From Pontibacterium sp049599735 (GTDB lineage Bacteria; Pseudomonadota; Gammaproteobacteria; Pseudomonadales; Balneatricaceae), in the NCBI GenBank assembly GCA_049599735.1, contig JBMYOX010000011.1:1-64000 (forward strand): a stretch of DNA of 64,000 nucleotides. The letters run 5' to 3'. The first letter of the stretch is position 1. Each line of letters begins with the position of its first letter. Under the pieces are notes generated by a model. That model was not told where the DNA came from. It did no database searches and saw nothing but the letters and a program-made list of their open reading frames with translations. Positions 34,137 to 42,274 of this stretch are shown one piece after another. Position numbers and translations under genes: made by a program.

Positions 34137-35387
34137 TTACTGCGCCGGTAGCGCATCATCTAAGTAAAAACGCCCCTGCAGTTTTTTTAATTCCGTAGTG
34201 GTCACCCCTTTAGGGAGTGTAAAGCGTGCTTTATAACGGGCACCTGCTTTCAGATAACCCGGTATATGGGCCACCGTTCGCAGGGTTTTGTTGCCTTTTT
34301 TAATCAGCAAACCCATTACCACCTGCTTCAAAACCGGGCCGCTTTTATATTGCCACTGCGTTTCCAGTGTCTGCGCATTAAGTGCCCGGCTTTGAAGTAA
34401 TGTCATCCGGGACTCAATCGCTTTCACAAAACCTGCATGATTTTCCTGGCGCTGCGCTTCCTGTTTAGCCTGGTGATGCTGTGCATAAGCCCCCAGCGCC
34501 GTGCCAAGCAAGGCTTCCAGACCGCCGCCGGAACCGGCCTTAGCACTCTGATGCTGCTGCCAAAGCACATTGTTAGACAACAGGGTTTTATATTGTGGAT
34601 TTTGTTTACCTTTTTGATAGTAGCTTTTTACCTGCTGCCCTACTTTAGCTGTTTCACGCTGGCGTTCGGCATTCACCGGATGATCGTGAGCAAAAAGCGC
34701 CCGGGCATTCCCTTCCAGTTTGTACTGCCGCGCCCAGATCCGGCTTGCGGCCATCGGGTCATAACCGGCCAATGCACTGTAAAGAATACCCACCCGGTCC
34801 GCCTCCCGTTCACTTTCATGGGTAAAAGCCGCCTGGTAGCTGCCCTTTCGGGCTGATTTAGAACCCGCCAGCGCGCTCACCTGTGCATGGGTCTGGCGTT
34901 CAAAAACATGATTAGCCACCGTATGGGCAATCTCATGGCCTAACACGGCCGCCAGTTCATCATCGCTTTTCAGCTGCTGCATCAGCCCCCGGTGTACCAC
35001 AATATAAGTACCACCCGTGGTAAAGGCATTAAAGCTGCCTCTATCTATCAATACAGGCTGCCATCGCTCGGCCCGCAGGTGGCTGCTGGCATGAATACGG
35101 TCAAAGATAGTCACCAGTCGGTGATACTGTTTTTTATCCAGCGCAGCATCGACTTTACGGCCTGCTTTTTTTTCATTTTCCAGCAGTTGTTGCACGTAGC
35201 GGTTTCCCTGTGCAATTTGCCGGGTGCGACCGGCCAGGCTCAGGCTGCGCTGTCCGGTAACCCGGTCCTCTTCACTGATCGCCTCCGCCACCTGAAAAAG
35301 CCCCTTGTCCACCTGCTGCAAAGCCTGGCAGCCATACAGTGACAGCAACAAAATTCCGGCGACAATACCTCTGACAAGCCTCTGCAT
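34137..35387 (-). CDS. M48 family metalloprotease lipoprotein
   Basis: 416-residue zinc endopeptidase with a lipoprotein signal peptide (lipobox LYGC near residue 20). The zinc motif is HEIAH in LGHEIAHTVANH (about 150), and the third ligand Glu lies in the SEREADRVGILYSALAGYDP segment (about 192). LoiP/YcaL-type family members degrade misfolded outer-membrane proteins. The C-terminal extension beyond about 290 has no recognised domain. Divergent from coaD. Confidence 0.9.
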   Translation of the reverse strand: MQRLVRGIVAGILLLSLYGCQALQQVDKGLFQVAEAISEEDRVTGQRSLSLAGRTRQIAQGNRYVQQLLENEKKAGRKVDAALDKKQYHRLVTIFDRIHASSHLRAERWQPVLIDRGSFNAFTTGGTYIVVHRGLMQQLKSDDELAAVLGHEIAHTVANHVFERQTHAQVSALAGSKSARKGSYQAAFTHESEREADRVGILYSALAGYDPMAASRIWARQYKLEGNARALFAHDHPVNAERQRETAKVGQQVKSYYQKGKQNPQYKTLLSNNVLWQQHQSAKAGSGGGLEALLGTALGAYAQHHQAKQEAQRQENHAGFVKAIESRMTLLQSRALNAQTLETQWQYKSGPVLKQVVMGLLIKKGNKTLRTVAHIPGYLKAGARYKARFTLPKGVTTTELKKLQGRFYLDDALPAQ

Positions 35388-35562
35388 TAACCCCGATCCC
35401 CTTACTTTATATGCGTAAATAGAATAAAAAATTAGTTTTTTATTCCTGATTTAAATCAAACCATTCCATTTTAGTATTTGTGCGGCCTGTGCAATTCAGC
35501 TAACATGCCGCGATTGTAAACTTGCTAATATTTGAGCAGAAATGCGCCCCTGTGGGTAGAGT

Positions 35563-36042
35563 ATGAATATAGCCGTATATCCCGGAACATTTGATCCAAT
35601 CACAAACGGGCACACCGATTTAGTGGTGCGTGCTGCAAAGTTATTCGACAAAGTTGTTGTGGCTATTGCAGAGAGTCCCAAAAAACAGCCCCTGCTGCCA
35701 CTGGAAATACGGACAGCGCTGGTTAAGGATGTGGTTGGCCATCTCGATAATGTAGAAGTCGCAGGCTTTGATTGTCTGCTGGCCGACCTTGTAGCAGAGC
35801 ATAACGCAAATATTATTTTGCGCGGGCTGCGCGCCGTTTCGGATTTTGAGTACGAGTTTCAGCTGGCCAATATGAATCGTCATCTTGCGCCCCAGGCTGA
35901 AAGTATTTTTCTGACCCCGGCCGAGAACCTCTCGTTTATCTCTTCAACCCTGATTCGCGAAATCGCTGTTCTGGGCGGGGATGTAAGCAAGTTTGTTCAT
36001 CCAACCGTGGTCAGGGCCCTGCAAGAACAGCTGGGCCATTAA
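35563..36042 (+). CDS. coaD: phosphopantetheine adenylyltransferase CoaD
   Basis: 159-residue hexameric nucleotidyltransferase catalysing the penultimate step of coenzyme A synthesis. The T/HxGH motif is TNGH in YPGTFDPITNGHTDLV (residues 5-20), RGLRAVSDFEYEFQL (about 87-101) and the ISSTLIREIA motif (about 126-135) are family landmarks. It lies 30 bp before the ferredoxin gene, as in Pseudomonas. Confidence 0.97.
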   Translation: MNIAVYPGTFDPITNGHTDLVVRAAKLFDKVVVAIAESPKKQPLLPLEIRTALVKDVVGHLDNVEVAGFDCLLADLVAEHNANIILRGLRAVSDFEYEFQLANMNRHLAPQAESIFLTPAENLSFISSTLIREIAVLGGDVSKFVHPTVVRALQEQLGH

Positions 36043-36072
36043 CTATTTATTTGAATCAGTGAGGTAGCCACT

Positions 36073-36321
36073 ATGGCATTGATCATTACCGATGAGTGCA
36101 TCAACTGTGATGTATGCGAGCCGGAGTGCCCAAATGAGGCGATCACTCCCGGAGACGAGATCTACGAGATCGACCCTGCAAAATGTACTGAATGTGTCGG
36201 TCACTATGATACACCGCAGTGCGTAGAAGTTTGTCCGGTTGATTGTATTCCCAAAGATCCGGACCACGTAGAAACAGAAGACCAGTTGATGGACAAATAC
36301 AAAGTCCTGACGGGACAATAA
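36073..36321 (+). CDS. YfhL-type 2[4Fe-4S] ferredoxin
   Basis: 82-residue Allochromatium-type ferredoxin with two 4Fe-4S cysteine sets: C11/C14/C17 with C21-type spacing in CINCDVCEPECPNEAI, and CTECVGH...CVEVCPVDCI in the second half. It has the insert between cysteines and the C-terminal extension typical of this group. The electron partner is unknown. GAGG precedes the ATG; a strong terminator follows. Confidence 0.94.
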   Translation: MALIITDECINCDVCEPECPNEAITPGDEIYEIDPAKCTECVGHYDTPQCVEVCPVDCIPKDPDHVETEDQLMDKYKVLTGQ

Positions 36322-36336
36322 GTCTTTGTTTCTCTT

Positions 36337-36363
36337 AAAAAGCAGGCACTGACCTGCTTTTTT
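36337..36363 (+). terminator. rho-independent terminator after ferredoxin
   Basis: A 10-bp stem AAAAAGCAGG/CCTGCTTTTT with loop CACTGA ends in a T-run. It closes the coaD-ferredoxin unit. Confidence 0.9.
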
Positions 36364-36540
36364 ATTGCCCGGACGTTGCTATCAGAGTGTATGCGGGCTT
36401 CAAAATGCAAATTGCCCCCCGGCCTGAGAATGCCACATACCAATAGTCTGATAAATAATTCCATTACCTAGGAAATTTGACCTAGACTGTTATGAGTTTC
36501 AACTGATAACTGTTTCACAGTTAAAGAGATATAACGGACT

Positions 36541-37197
36541 ATGCCAGATGCAGCCTTCGCACCCGTGGATTTAGAAACCCGCAATGTACAACTGATTTCT
36601 CAGCAGACAAAACTGATTGATGAAATAACCGCGTTACTTCCTTCTGCCATTGAATTTTACACGCAGACCGAGCCCGTGTTGCCAAAACGCTCACCTGCCC
36701 TCGCCTCCAGCTTGTTATTATTGGATTGTGGCAGTATTGGCTGGCCCACCAGCCTTGCTTTACTCAGCGAAGCCCAGTCAGAGCGCCCCCGTAGCCGTGT
36801 GGCTCTGATTAATGTAGCGGAACCGCAGGATGTCAGCGAGGCTCTCAAATGGCCTGTACTCTCCGGCATTTTCACTCAACAGATGGGGACTGTGCTGTTA
36901 GATAAGGGGCTCAGGGAATTAATCGCCGGGCGTTACTGGTTTTCACGGGAACAAATGAATCAACTGGCAGGCTTTCGTCAGGCACCTAAAGCACAAGGAC
37001 GCCAGCCTGCCGAAGCACTGAGCCCCCGGGAACTGGAAGTACTGGACCTGACGTCTCAGGGCAACAGCAACGCAGAAATTGCCAAAGAACTGTTTCTTAG
37101 CCAGCATACAGTCAAAACACACCTTTATAACCTGTACCGTAAGTTAGGTGTTGTTAACCGTACCCAGGCGGTGCACTGGTATCAGGAAAACCAGTAA
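36541..37197 (+). CDS. CsgD-like LuxR family transcriptional regulator
   Basis: 218-residue DNA-binding protein. The C-terminal LuxR helix-turn-helix is clear: LSPRELEVLDLTSQGNSNAEIA then LSQHTVKTHLYNLYRKLGV (about 160-205). The ending NRTQAVHWYQENQ and the middle segment with WPVLSGIF and RYWFSREQM match the layout of E. coli CsgD, the biofilm regulator of curli and cellulose. The N-terminal domain (about 50-135) is receiver-like without an evident phosphorylation site. It faces the mshQ-like adhesin gene tail to tail. In its upstream region ACCTAG is repeated at 36466-36471 and 36480-36485. Its target genes are not shown by the sequence. Confidence 0.85.
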   Translation: MPDAAFAPVDLETRNVQLISQQTKLIDEITALLPSAIEFYTQTEPVLPKRSPALASSLLLLDCGSIGWPTSLALLSEAQSERPRSRVALINVAEPQDVSEALKWPVLSGIFTQQMGTVLLDKGLRELIAGRYWFSREQMNQLAGFRQAPKAQGRQPAEALSPRELEVLDLTSQGNSNAEIAKELFLSQHTVKTHLYNLYRKLGVVNRTQAVHWYQENQ

Positions 37198-37226
37198 ACC
37201 CGCCTCTGTTTTTACCCTGCTGCCTT

Positions 37227-40200
37227 TTACTGCTCCAGCCAGTAGATAATCCGATCATGCCCCCGATAACGCCCAAACGTAGCACTGCCACCAGGATTAT
37301 TGTCATGACTGCCATTAGCATCCCAGTCAAACTGCAACCAGGTGGGCGCAGTGACCGTGGTTAATATACTGGCCGTATTACCTGCACCTGGCACACCATT
37401 AGTACCTTCACCAAAACGAATTTCAGACGCACCAGCCACCAGTGTTGTGTTAATGATGGTTGCATCCGTTTTACCGTCATCAATCACTATATCGGTCAGC
37501 AAGCCCGCTGCCAGGCTAAGGCTGTCATCAGGACTGGTATCATCATCCACCACTTGCAGAGACAACGCTCCCGCCACCAGCGGGCTGCAACCATCCAGGC
37601 TGTTCTGCACAAAAGTACTGCCATCAAAATACTGAGCGGTCAGTGTTTGCTTTAAAACAGCGGTTTCAGGCCCGTAGCTATTACTAAGCCAAAGCCGCCC
37701 GAAGCGGATGCGGGTGTCATCCAACTTAGCATATTCATTACCACTGCCCGCAACATCCAGATCCAATACTGATGCGGCCAGCGCCACCCCATCGGCATCG
37801 TTAAATTTCACACCCAGTGCCAGTGCATCATAAGGGCCATCGACGCTGCTCTGACGCTGGAATCTCAGTGGCGTCAGTACCTCCCCTTCTCCCGCCACCC
37901 AGGTAAAACTACTGTCGGTTAGCAAGTTACCGGACGTGCCAACCAAGCGGGCACTCAGATTAGTGCCCGCTTGCACTGCACCGGCAGAAAGTGAGCCTGA
38001 ACTGGCATCCAGTTTTACAAAATCATCCCGGTAATTAACCGTTGTATTATTTGCACTGTTTTTTGCCTGTGCCATAAAATGCAGGGCAAAGACCTCACCC
38101 ATATAACTAAAAGCATCAGCCGATGAGCAAGCAGCATCAACCCGACTTTCTGTGCTATCGAGCTCAAAGTGATCCGGATAAAAACGACCAATCGCCTGAC
38201 TATCTACTGCCGCCAGGCTCTCTCCCAGGTAAGCAGGCGGGGTAGCGGTAATGCTGAAAACTCCCACTTCATCAACAGACTGATTGTTGATCTGAACCTG
38301 ACCACCGGTCGTAATGCTGGCACCGGAAACACCCAGATTTCCTGCATCCCCTGCTGCGGGCGCAATCAAAGTATGACTTAAAGCGATATTGCTCAGGGTA
38401 AAGTTAGGCGTCAGGCCATTATCACAATAATCCGTATCACCACTCCCCCCCCATTGACGGCCTGAAAGGCTTAAGTCAAACGCAGTACCGGCAGCCACAA
38501 AAACAGAACAACTGGCATCTTCAGCAACACAACTGGCATCAACACCCGTAGCAGAGGCCTGCACACACAGGCCCGCCGGTTTAACCACAAAACTGTTACT
38601 GTTTCCCTGCACCCGTGCCAAGCCTGAGGCACCAGGCACCGCCAGGTCGGCTGATACATATAATTCTATCTGGCCAGCATCCTGATAATTCAGTGTCAGG
38701 GGTGCAGAACCACTGCTATCAAACGTCAACTGTACGGTTTCGAAGGCAGCGCTATTACTTAAAGCCCCTTCATCAATTGGTGTGCTATTAAGTTGTAGCC
38801 CGTTATTGGAAATTGCACAGCTGGAAGGATTAGTGCAACCATAAGCAAAGCCCAGATTAACCGGACCGACGGTTGTCAGTGCAGCACAACGCCCTGTTGT
38901 GGGATCGGTATGAATGGCCTGAAGGCTGATGGATTGCGCGCCGGGTGCCAACGTATTACTTTTACCGGAAATCTGCGGCCCGATCGCATTCTGTGTACCA
39001 TCAGCGTAAAAGCGGAAGCTCGCATCGGCAAACACAACCGGCTGATCCTGATCGCCGCCGGTATCCGGCTCAGTCACCGTGCCGTCTGTTACATCCAGAT
39101 CTATCGGGCTGGTCGTGGCTGTGGTGCGAGTCAGGTTAAAAACAACGGAGGTTTCCGTACCATCAAACGTATACTGATCAGGAGCACTAAAACTGCCACC
39201 ACCTGTATTCAGCGACCAGCCATCAATAGCCTGACTGGCACTTAAGGTAAGCGTTGTGCCAGCCTCAGGTGCAACAGGGTTCCCACTGGCATCGTAAGCG
39301 GTCACGGTAACAGGCGAGGCCTCACAGGTCAGGGCCGGGGATACGGTTGTAATGGCATAATGGTCTACTATACTTTCCAGCTCACACAACGCCACACTGC
39401 CATCCCAGCGTTTATTATCCGACTGATATTGATAGATCTGATTGACCTGTTCATCACCTAACACATCATCAAACACCAGCAGCTCATCCAGCGCTCCGTT
39501 AAAATACTTTGGCGCAGTACGGCTACTGGTATTCCTCACCCGCCCGAGACCACTGTATTCCGGCCCGATAGTACCGCTGGCAATAGAACCACTGGCATCC
39601 GGTTCACCATCAATATAGATTTTGTATTCTCCCGCCTGTGTATCACGGGTTAACACCACATGGTGCCAGCTACCATTATTAATCGCGGTTTTTGATTTAG
39701 TCTCATTGGCATTACCAACCGCAATGCCAATATGACCGGTCTTATCCAGCCAGCCCCAGAAAATATCATCCGTACCGCCTGATTGCTCCACACCACTGAC
39801 TCCGGGGGCACGCCAGGCAGTGTTATCACCTTTTTGGGTGGTTTTTATCCAAAAGCTCAGGCTGGCTGTGCCATTAAGATGATCAGACAGATCAGGCACG
39901 TTGATATACTGATTAGTGCCATCAAAACGTCCGGCACGGCACACCTTGCCCGTACTCTCTGTATCAGCACCATTAATGGCGGTGCCATCAATACCGCTGT
40001 TACTACTATCCTCAACCTCATCACTGCTACCATTCCAGCTGAGCTCATCAAACCGGTATTCCAGCTGCGGGCTGAGGCTTTCAGGCGGCGCAGGGCCCCC
40101 ACAAATATCACCAAAATCAGCACGCTCCTGAGCCTCAGCATCATAATATACTTTCACCTGGGCCGATTTTAGTTTTACTTCTTCGCCACTCAGCGCCCCG

Positions 40201-41579
40201 GTCACAGACGTTTTATGACCCAGCTCAACCTCATCCCGGGCATAAAAAAATCCCACAGCCTTATCCTGAGATTTCAGCTTAATATCTTCCCCGGCAATAA
40301 CCAGCAATTGATCGGCATTACCCCCTGCATTAATAAAAGCACTGCCATCCGATTCAAATTTTTTCTTGATAAATAAGCGAGTAGTACCCGATGCAGGCAG
40401 GATAATGCTGGAGGCCCACTTCATTTTCAGGCTTTCGCTCAGGTAATAATCGCCTGACTGCAGCGTCAGAACAGCCCGGGAGTCAAGTTCTATGTTTTTA
40501 TAGCTGCCGGGTGACAGGCTCAATGACTCCTGGTAGCCTGGTTTAATATCGCTACCACCTGATGAAAAATCATCAAAATCAATGGATTGCGAGGAAGTAT
40601 AGGACGGTGTGCAGGTTGTGCTCACACAACTGACACCGCCTGAGTTATCCTCAATTTTAACACTGGCCAGTATATTATCGGGGCTGTTGACAACCTGAGC
40701 CCCCCATTCGAATTTCACTTCACCCTTTGCGCTGTGGCTTTGTGCTCCATCAGGGAAAATAGCCTCACAACTGCCTGCATCCACTTCATCCGGTGGCGGC
40801 GGCGGGGCTATATCACCGCCACCACAAAGGCTGCCAAAGTCAGCACTGGCCTGCTCACCGGCCAGAAAATTCACGGTTGAAGAGGAGCTGTTGAGCTTAA
40901 CCTTTTTACCGCTTAAAGCGCCGTTGATAACAGAGGTATGATAAAGTGTGACGTCTTTTTCACTATAAACAAAGCCGGTAATGGAGCTACCGCTCTTCAT
41001 CTTCAGATCATCGCGAGTATATATAATCAGCCGGGAAGCACTGCCGCCTTTATTAATTTCTGCGCCCGTTTCCAGCTCCAGCTTCCCTTTAACCAATAAC
41101 CTGACGACTCCACCACCCTTGATAATGATTTTTGCCCGGGTATTAAGATAAAGATCACCACGGATACGGTAGTCACCGGCCGTCACCGTTAAAGTACTTT
41201 CTGTATGCAGATAAATATCATCAAAATCACCGGGATATGTTGTGCCGGTATCCCGATAGTTCAGCCTGAGATCATTATTATTATTGGGAAACGTATTGTA
41301 TTGCATAGAATCAGCTGAGCTGCCTGATTTGCCACAAGCGCGGGTGTCACAGCTGGTGCCGCCCGAGTTATCAGTCAGCTTTTTGGTTGCCAGAATGCCA
41401 TCCGGGCTACCCGTCACACGGGCACTCCATTCAAAGGTGATGCTGCCGCCATTACTGTTACTCTGAACACCATCCGGGAAAACAGCGTTACACTCAGGCA
41501 CTGAAGCAGTATCCGCATAACTGTTAATCGAAAACAGCAGTAATAAAACAAATCCAACGACATTCATAAATTTGTTCAT
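37227..41579 (-). CDS. MshQ-like large secreted surface protein (LamG and DUF6701 domains)
   Basis: 1450-residue exported protein. Signal peptide MNKF...NSYAD (about 1-23). Two homologous blocks follow (about 28-255 and 268-495). Each starts C-x-A-[VI]FPDG-[VA]QS, contains DNSGG and LTV/LTLQSGDY, and ends with NGALSG or TGALSGEEVKL plus a DFG-x-[LI]CGG stretch. A poly-Pro linker (APPPPPDE) separates them. A LamG/concanavalin-like domain (about 510-715, FDGTNQYINV, SWHHVVLTRD, IYIDG) and a long beta-rich region follow. The C-terminus GRYRGHDRIIYWLEQ is typical of MshQ/DUF6701. The ATG at 41579 has GAGG upstream and starts the signal peptide; a longer in-frame start was rejected. MshQ is normally encoded with the MSHA pilus, which is absent here. 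Confidence 0.85.
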   Translation of the reverse strand: MNKFMNVVGFVLLLLFSINSYADTASVPECNAVFPDGVQSNSNGGSITFEWSARVTGSPDGILATKKLTDNSGGTSCDTRACGKSGSSADSMQYNTFPNNNNDLRLNYRDTGTTYPGDFDDIYLHTESTLTVTAGDYRIRGDLYLNTRAKIIIKGGGVVRLLVKGKLELETGAEINKGGSASRLIIYTRDDLKMKSGSSITGFVYSEKDVTLYHTSVINGALSGKKVKLNSSSSTVNFLAGEQASADFGSLCGGGDIAPPPPPDEVDAGSCEAIFPDGAQSHSAKGEVKFEWGAQVVNSPDNILASVKIEDNSGGVSCVSTTCTPSYTSSQSIDFDDFSSGGSDIKPGYQESLSLSPGSYKNIELDSRAVLTLQSGDYYLSESLKMKWASSIILPASGTTRLFIKKKFESDGSAFINAGGNADQLLVIAGEDIKLKSQDKAVGFFYARDEVELGHKTSVTGALSGEEVKLKSAQVKVYYDAEAQERADFGDICGGPAPPESLSPQLEYRFDELSWNGSSDEVEDSSNSGIDGTAINGADTESTGKVCRAGRFDGTNQYINVPDLSDHLNGTASLSFWIKTTQKGDNTAWRAPGVSGVEQSGGTDDIFWGWLDKTGHIGIAVGNANETKSKTAINNGSWHHVVLTRDTQAGEYKIYIDGEPDASGSIASGTIGPEYSGLGRVRNTSSRTAPKYFNGALDELLVFDDVLGDEQVNQIYQYQSDNKRWDGSVALCELESIVDHYAITTVSPALTCEASPVTVTAYDASGNPVAPEAGTTLTLSASQAIDGWSLNTGGGSFSAPDQYTFDGTETSVVFNLTRTTATTSPIDLDVTDGTVTEPDTGGDQDQPVVFADASFRFYADGTQNAIGPQISGKSNTLAPGAQSISLQAIHTDPTTGRCAALTTVGPVNLGFAYGCTNPSSCAISNNGLQLNSTPIDEGALSNSAAFETVQLTFDSSGSAPLTLNYQDAGQIELYVSADLAVPGASGLARVQGNSNSFVVKPAGLCVQASATGVDASCVAEDASCSVFVAAGTAFDLSLSGRQWGGSGDTDYCDNGLTPNFTLSNIALSHTLIAPAAGDAGNLGVSGASITTGGQVQINNQSVDEVGVFSITATPPAYLGESLAAVDSQAIGRFYPDHFELDSTESRVDAACSSADAFSYMGEVFALHFMAQAKNSANNTTVNYRDDFVKLDASSGSLSAGAVQAGTNLSARLVGTSGNLLTDSSFTWVAGEGEVLTPLRFQRQSSVDGPYDALALGVKFNDADGVALAASVLDLDVAGSGNEYAKLDDTRIRFGRLWLSNSYGPETAVLKQTLTAQYFDGSTFVQNSLDGCSPLVAGALSLQVVDDDTSPDDSLSLAAGLLTDIVIDDGKTDATIINTTLVAGASEIRFGEGTNGVPGAGNTASILTTVTAPTWLQFDWDANGSHDNNPGGSATFGRYRGHDRIIYWLEQ

Positions 41580-41705
41580 AGGCCTCTGATCACTCTGTTC
41601 GCCATTCTGCCTGAAAACAGGCTGTTCCGGATTCAAACATACAGCATAGTTCTGAAGCCGGTATTTTTCCGGCATGCCGGTCAAACTATGGCCCTGAAAA
41701 GCGGC

Positions 41706-42218
41706 TTAAAAGCTGATGAAGTGTTTATTCAGCCCAAACTCTTCATCCAGACGTGCACCAATCACATTACTGGCCGCCAGATGGTGAGCATATTGCATAT
41801 GAAGGCAACGCACCTTATCCCATTGGGCAATGCCCCCAATGCCGTATTTATGGAACAAATCGGTAAAACCTAACGCCTCGATACGGGTTTTGTCATCATC
41901 CCGCATCAGCGACCAACGCAGGGCCACATAGTCTTTTTGATTTTGTAAAAAAGCAGTCCGCAGAGTTTCATCCTGCTCAATTTCCGCTTCGATCTGCTTC
42001 ACCCAGCCAGCCGTTTCAATTTCAGCGATAGCATGGTGTAAATCCTTCGAGCTTAGCCAATACAACGTGGGAAACGGCTGATCAGCCACCAGAGAGCGCA
42101 TCTGTAATACCAGGGGAATGCCCTTTTCTGATGCAACCGCCACACCCACCAGTCCACGTGGTTCACGACCGAGTTGCTGTTCGATAATTTCAAGTTGCTG
42201 AGGCGTGGCTTTTAACAT
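41706..42218 (-). CDS. DUF501 domain protein
   Basis: 170-residue cytoplasmic protein of the DUF501 family. Landmarks are LGREPRGLVGVAVAS (about 16-30), FPTLYWLS (about 49-56), and GIGGIAQWDKVRCLHMQYAHHLA near 126-148 with conserved Cys and His. Function unknown. An AGGA site precedes the ATG. Downstream of recG on the same strand. Confidence 0.9.
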   Translation of the reverse strand: MLKATPQQLEIIEQQLGREPRGLVGVAVASEKGIPLVLQMRSLVADQPFPTLYWLSSKDLHHAIAEIETAGWVKQIEAEIEQDETLRTAFLQNQKDYVALRWSLMRDDDKTRIEALGFTDLFHKYGIGGIAQWDKVRCLHMQYAHHLAASNVIGARLDEEFGLNKHFISF

Positions 42219-42274
42219 CTGAAATCCTGCTGATGGCTATGAAAGGAGGGTCATTTAAGAACGCTTATTATAAC

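Noticed and set aside
41669..41680. 12-bp palindrome CCGGCATGCCGG after the DUF501 gene
   Set aside because: No T-run and no conserved operator context; short palindromes like this occur by chance.
41580..41684. Earlier start for the MshQ-like protein
   Set aside because: It would place 35 polar residues before a normal signal peptide; ATG 41579 has GAGG upstream.
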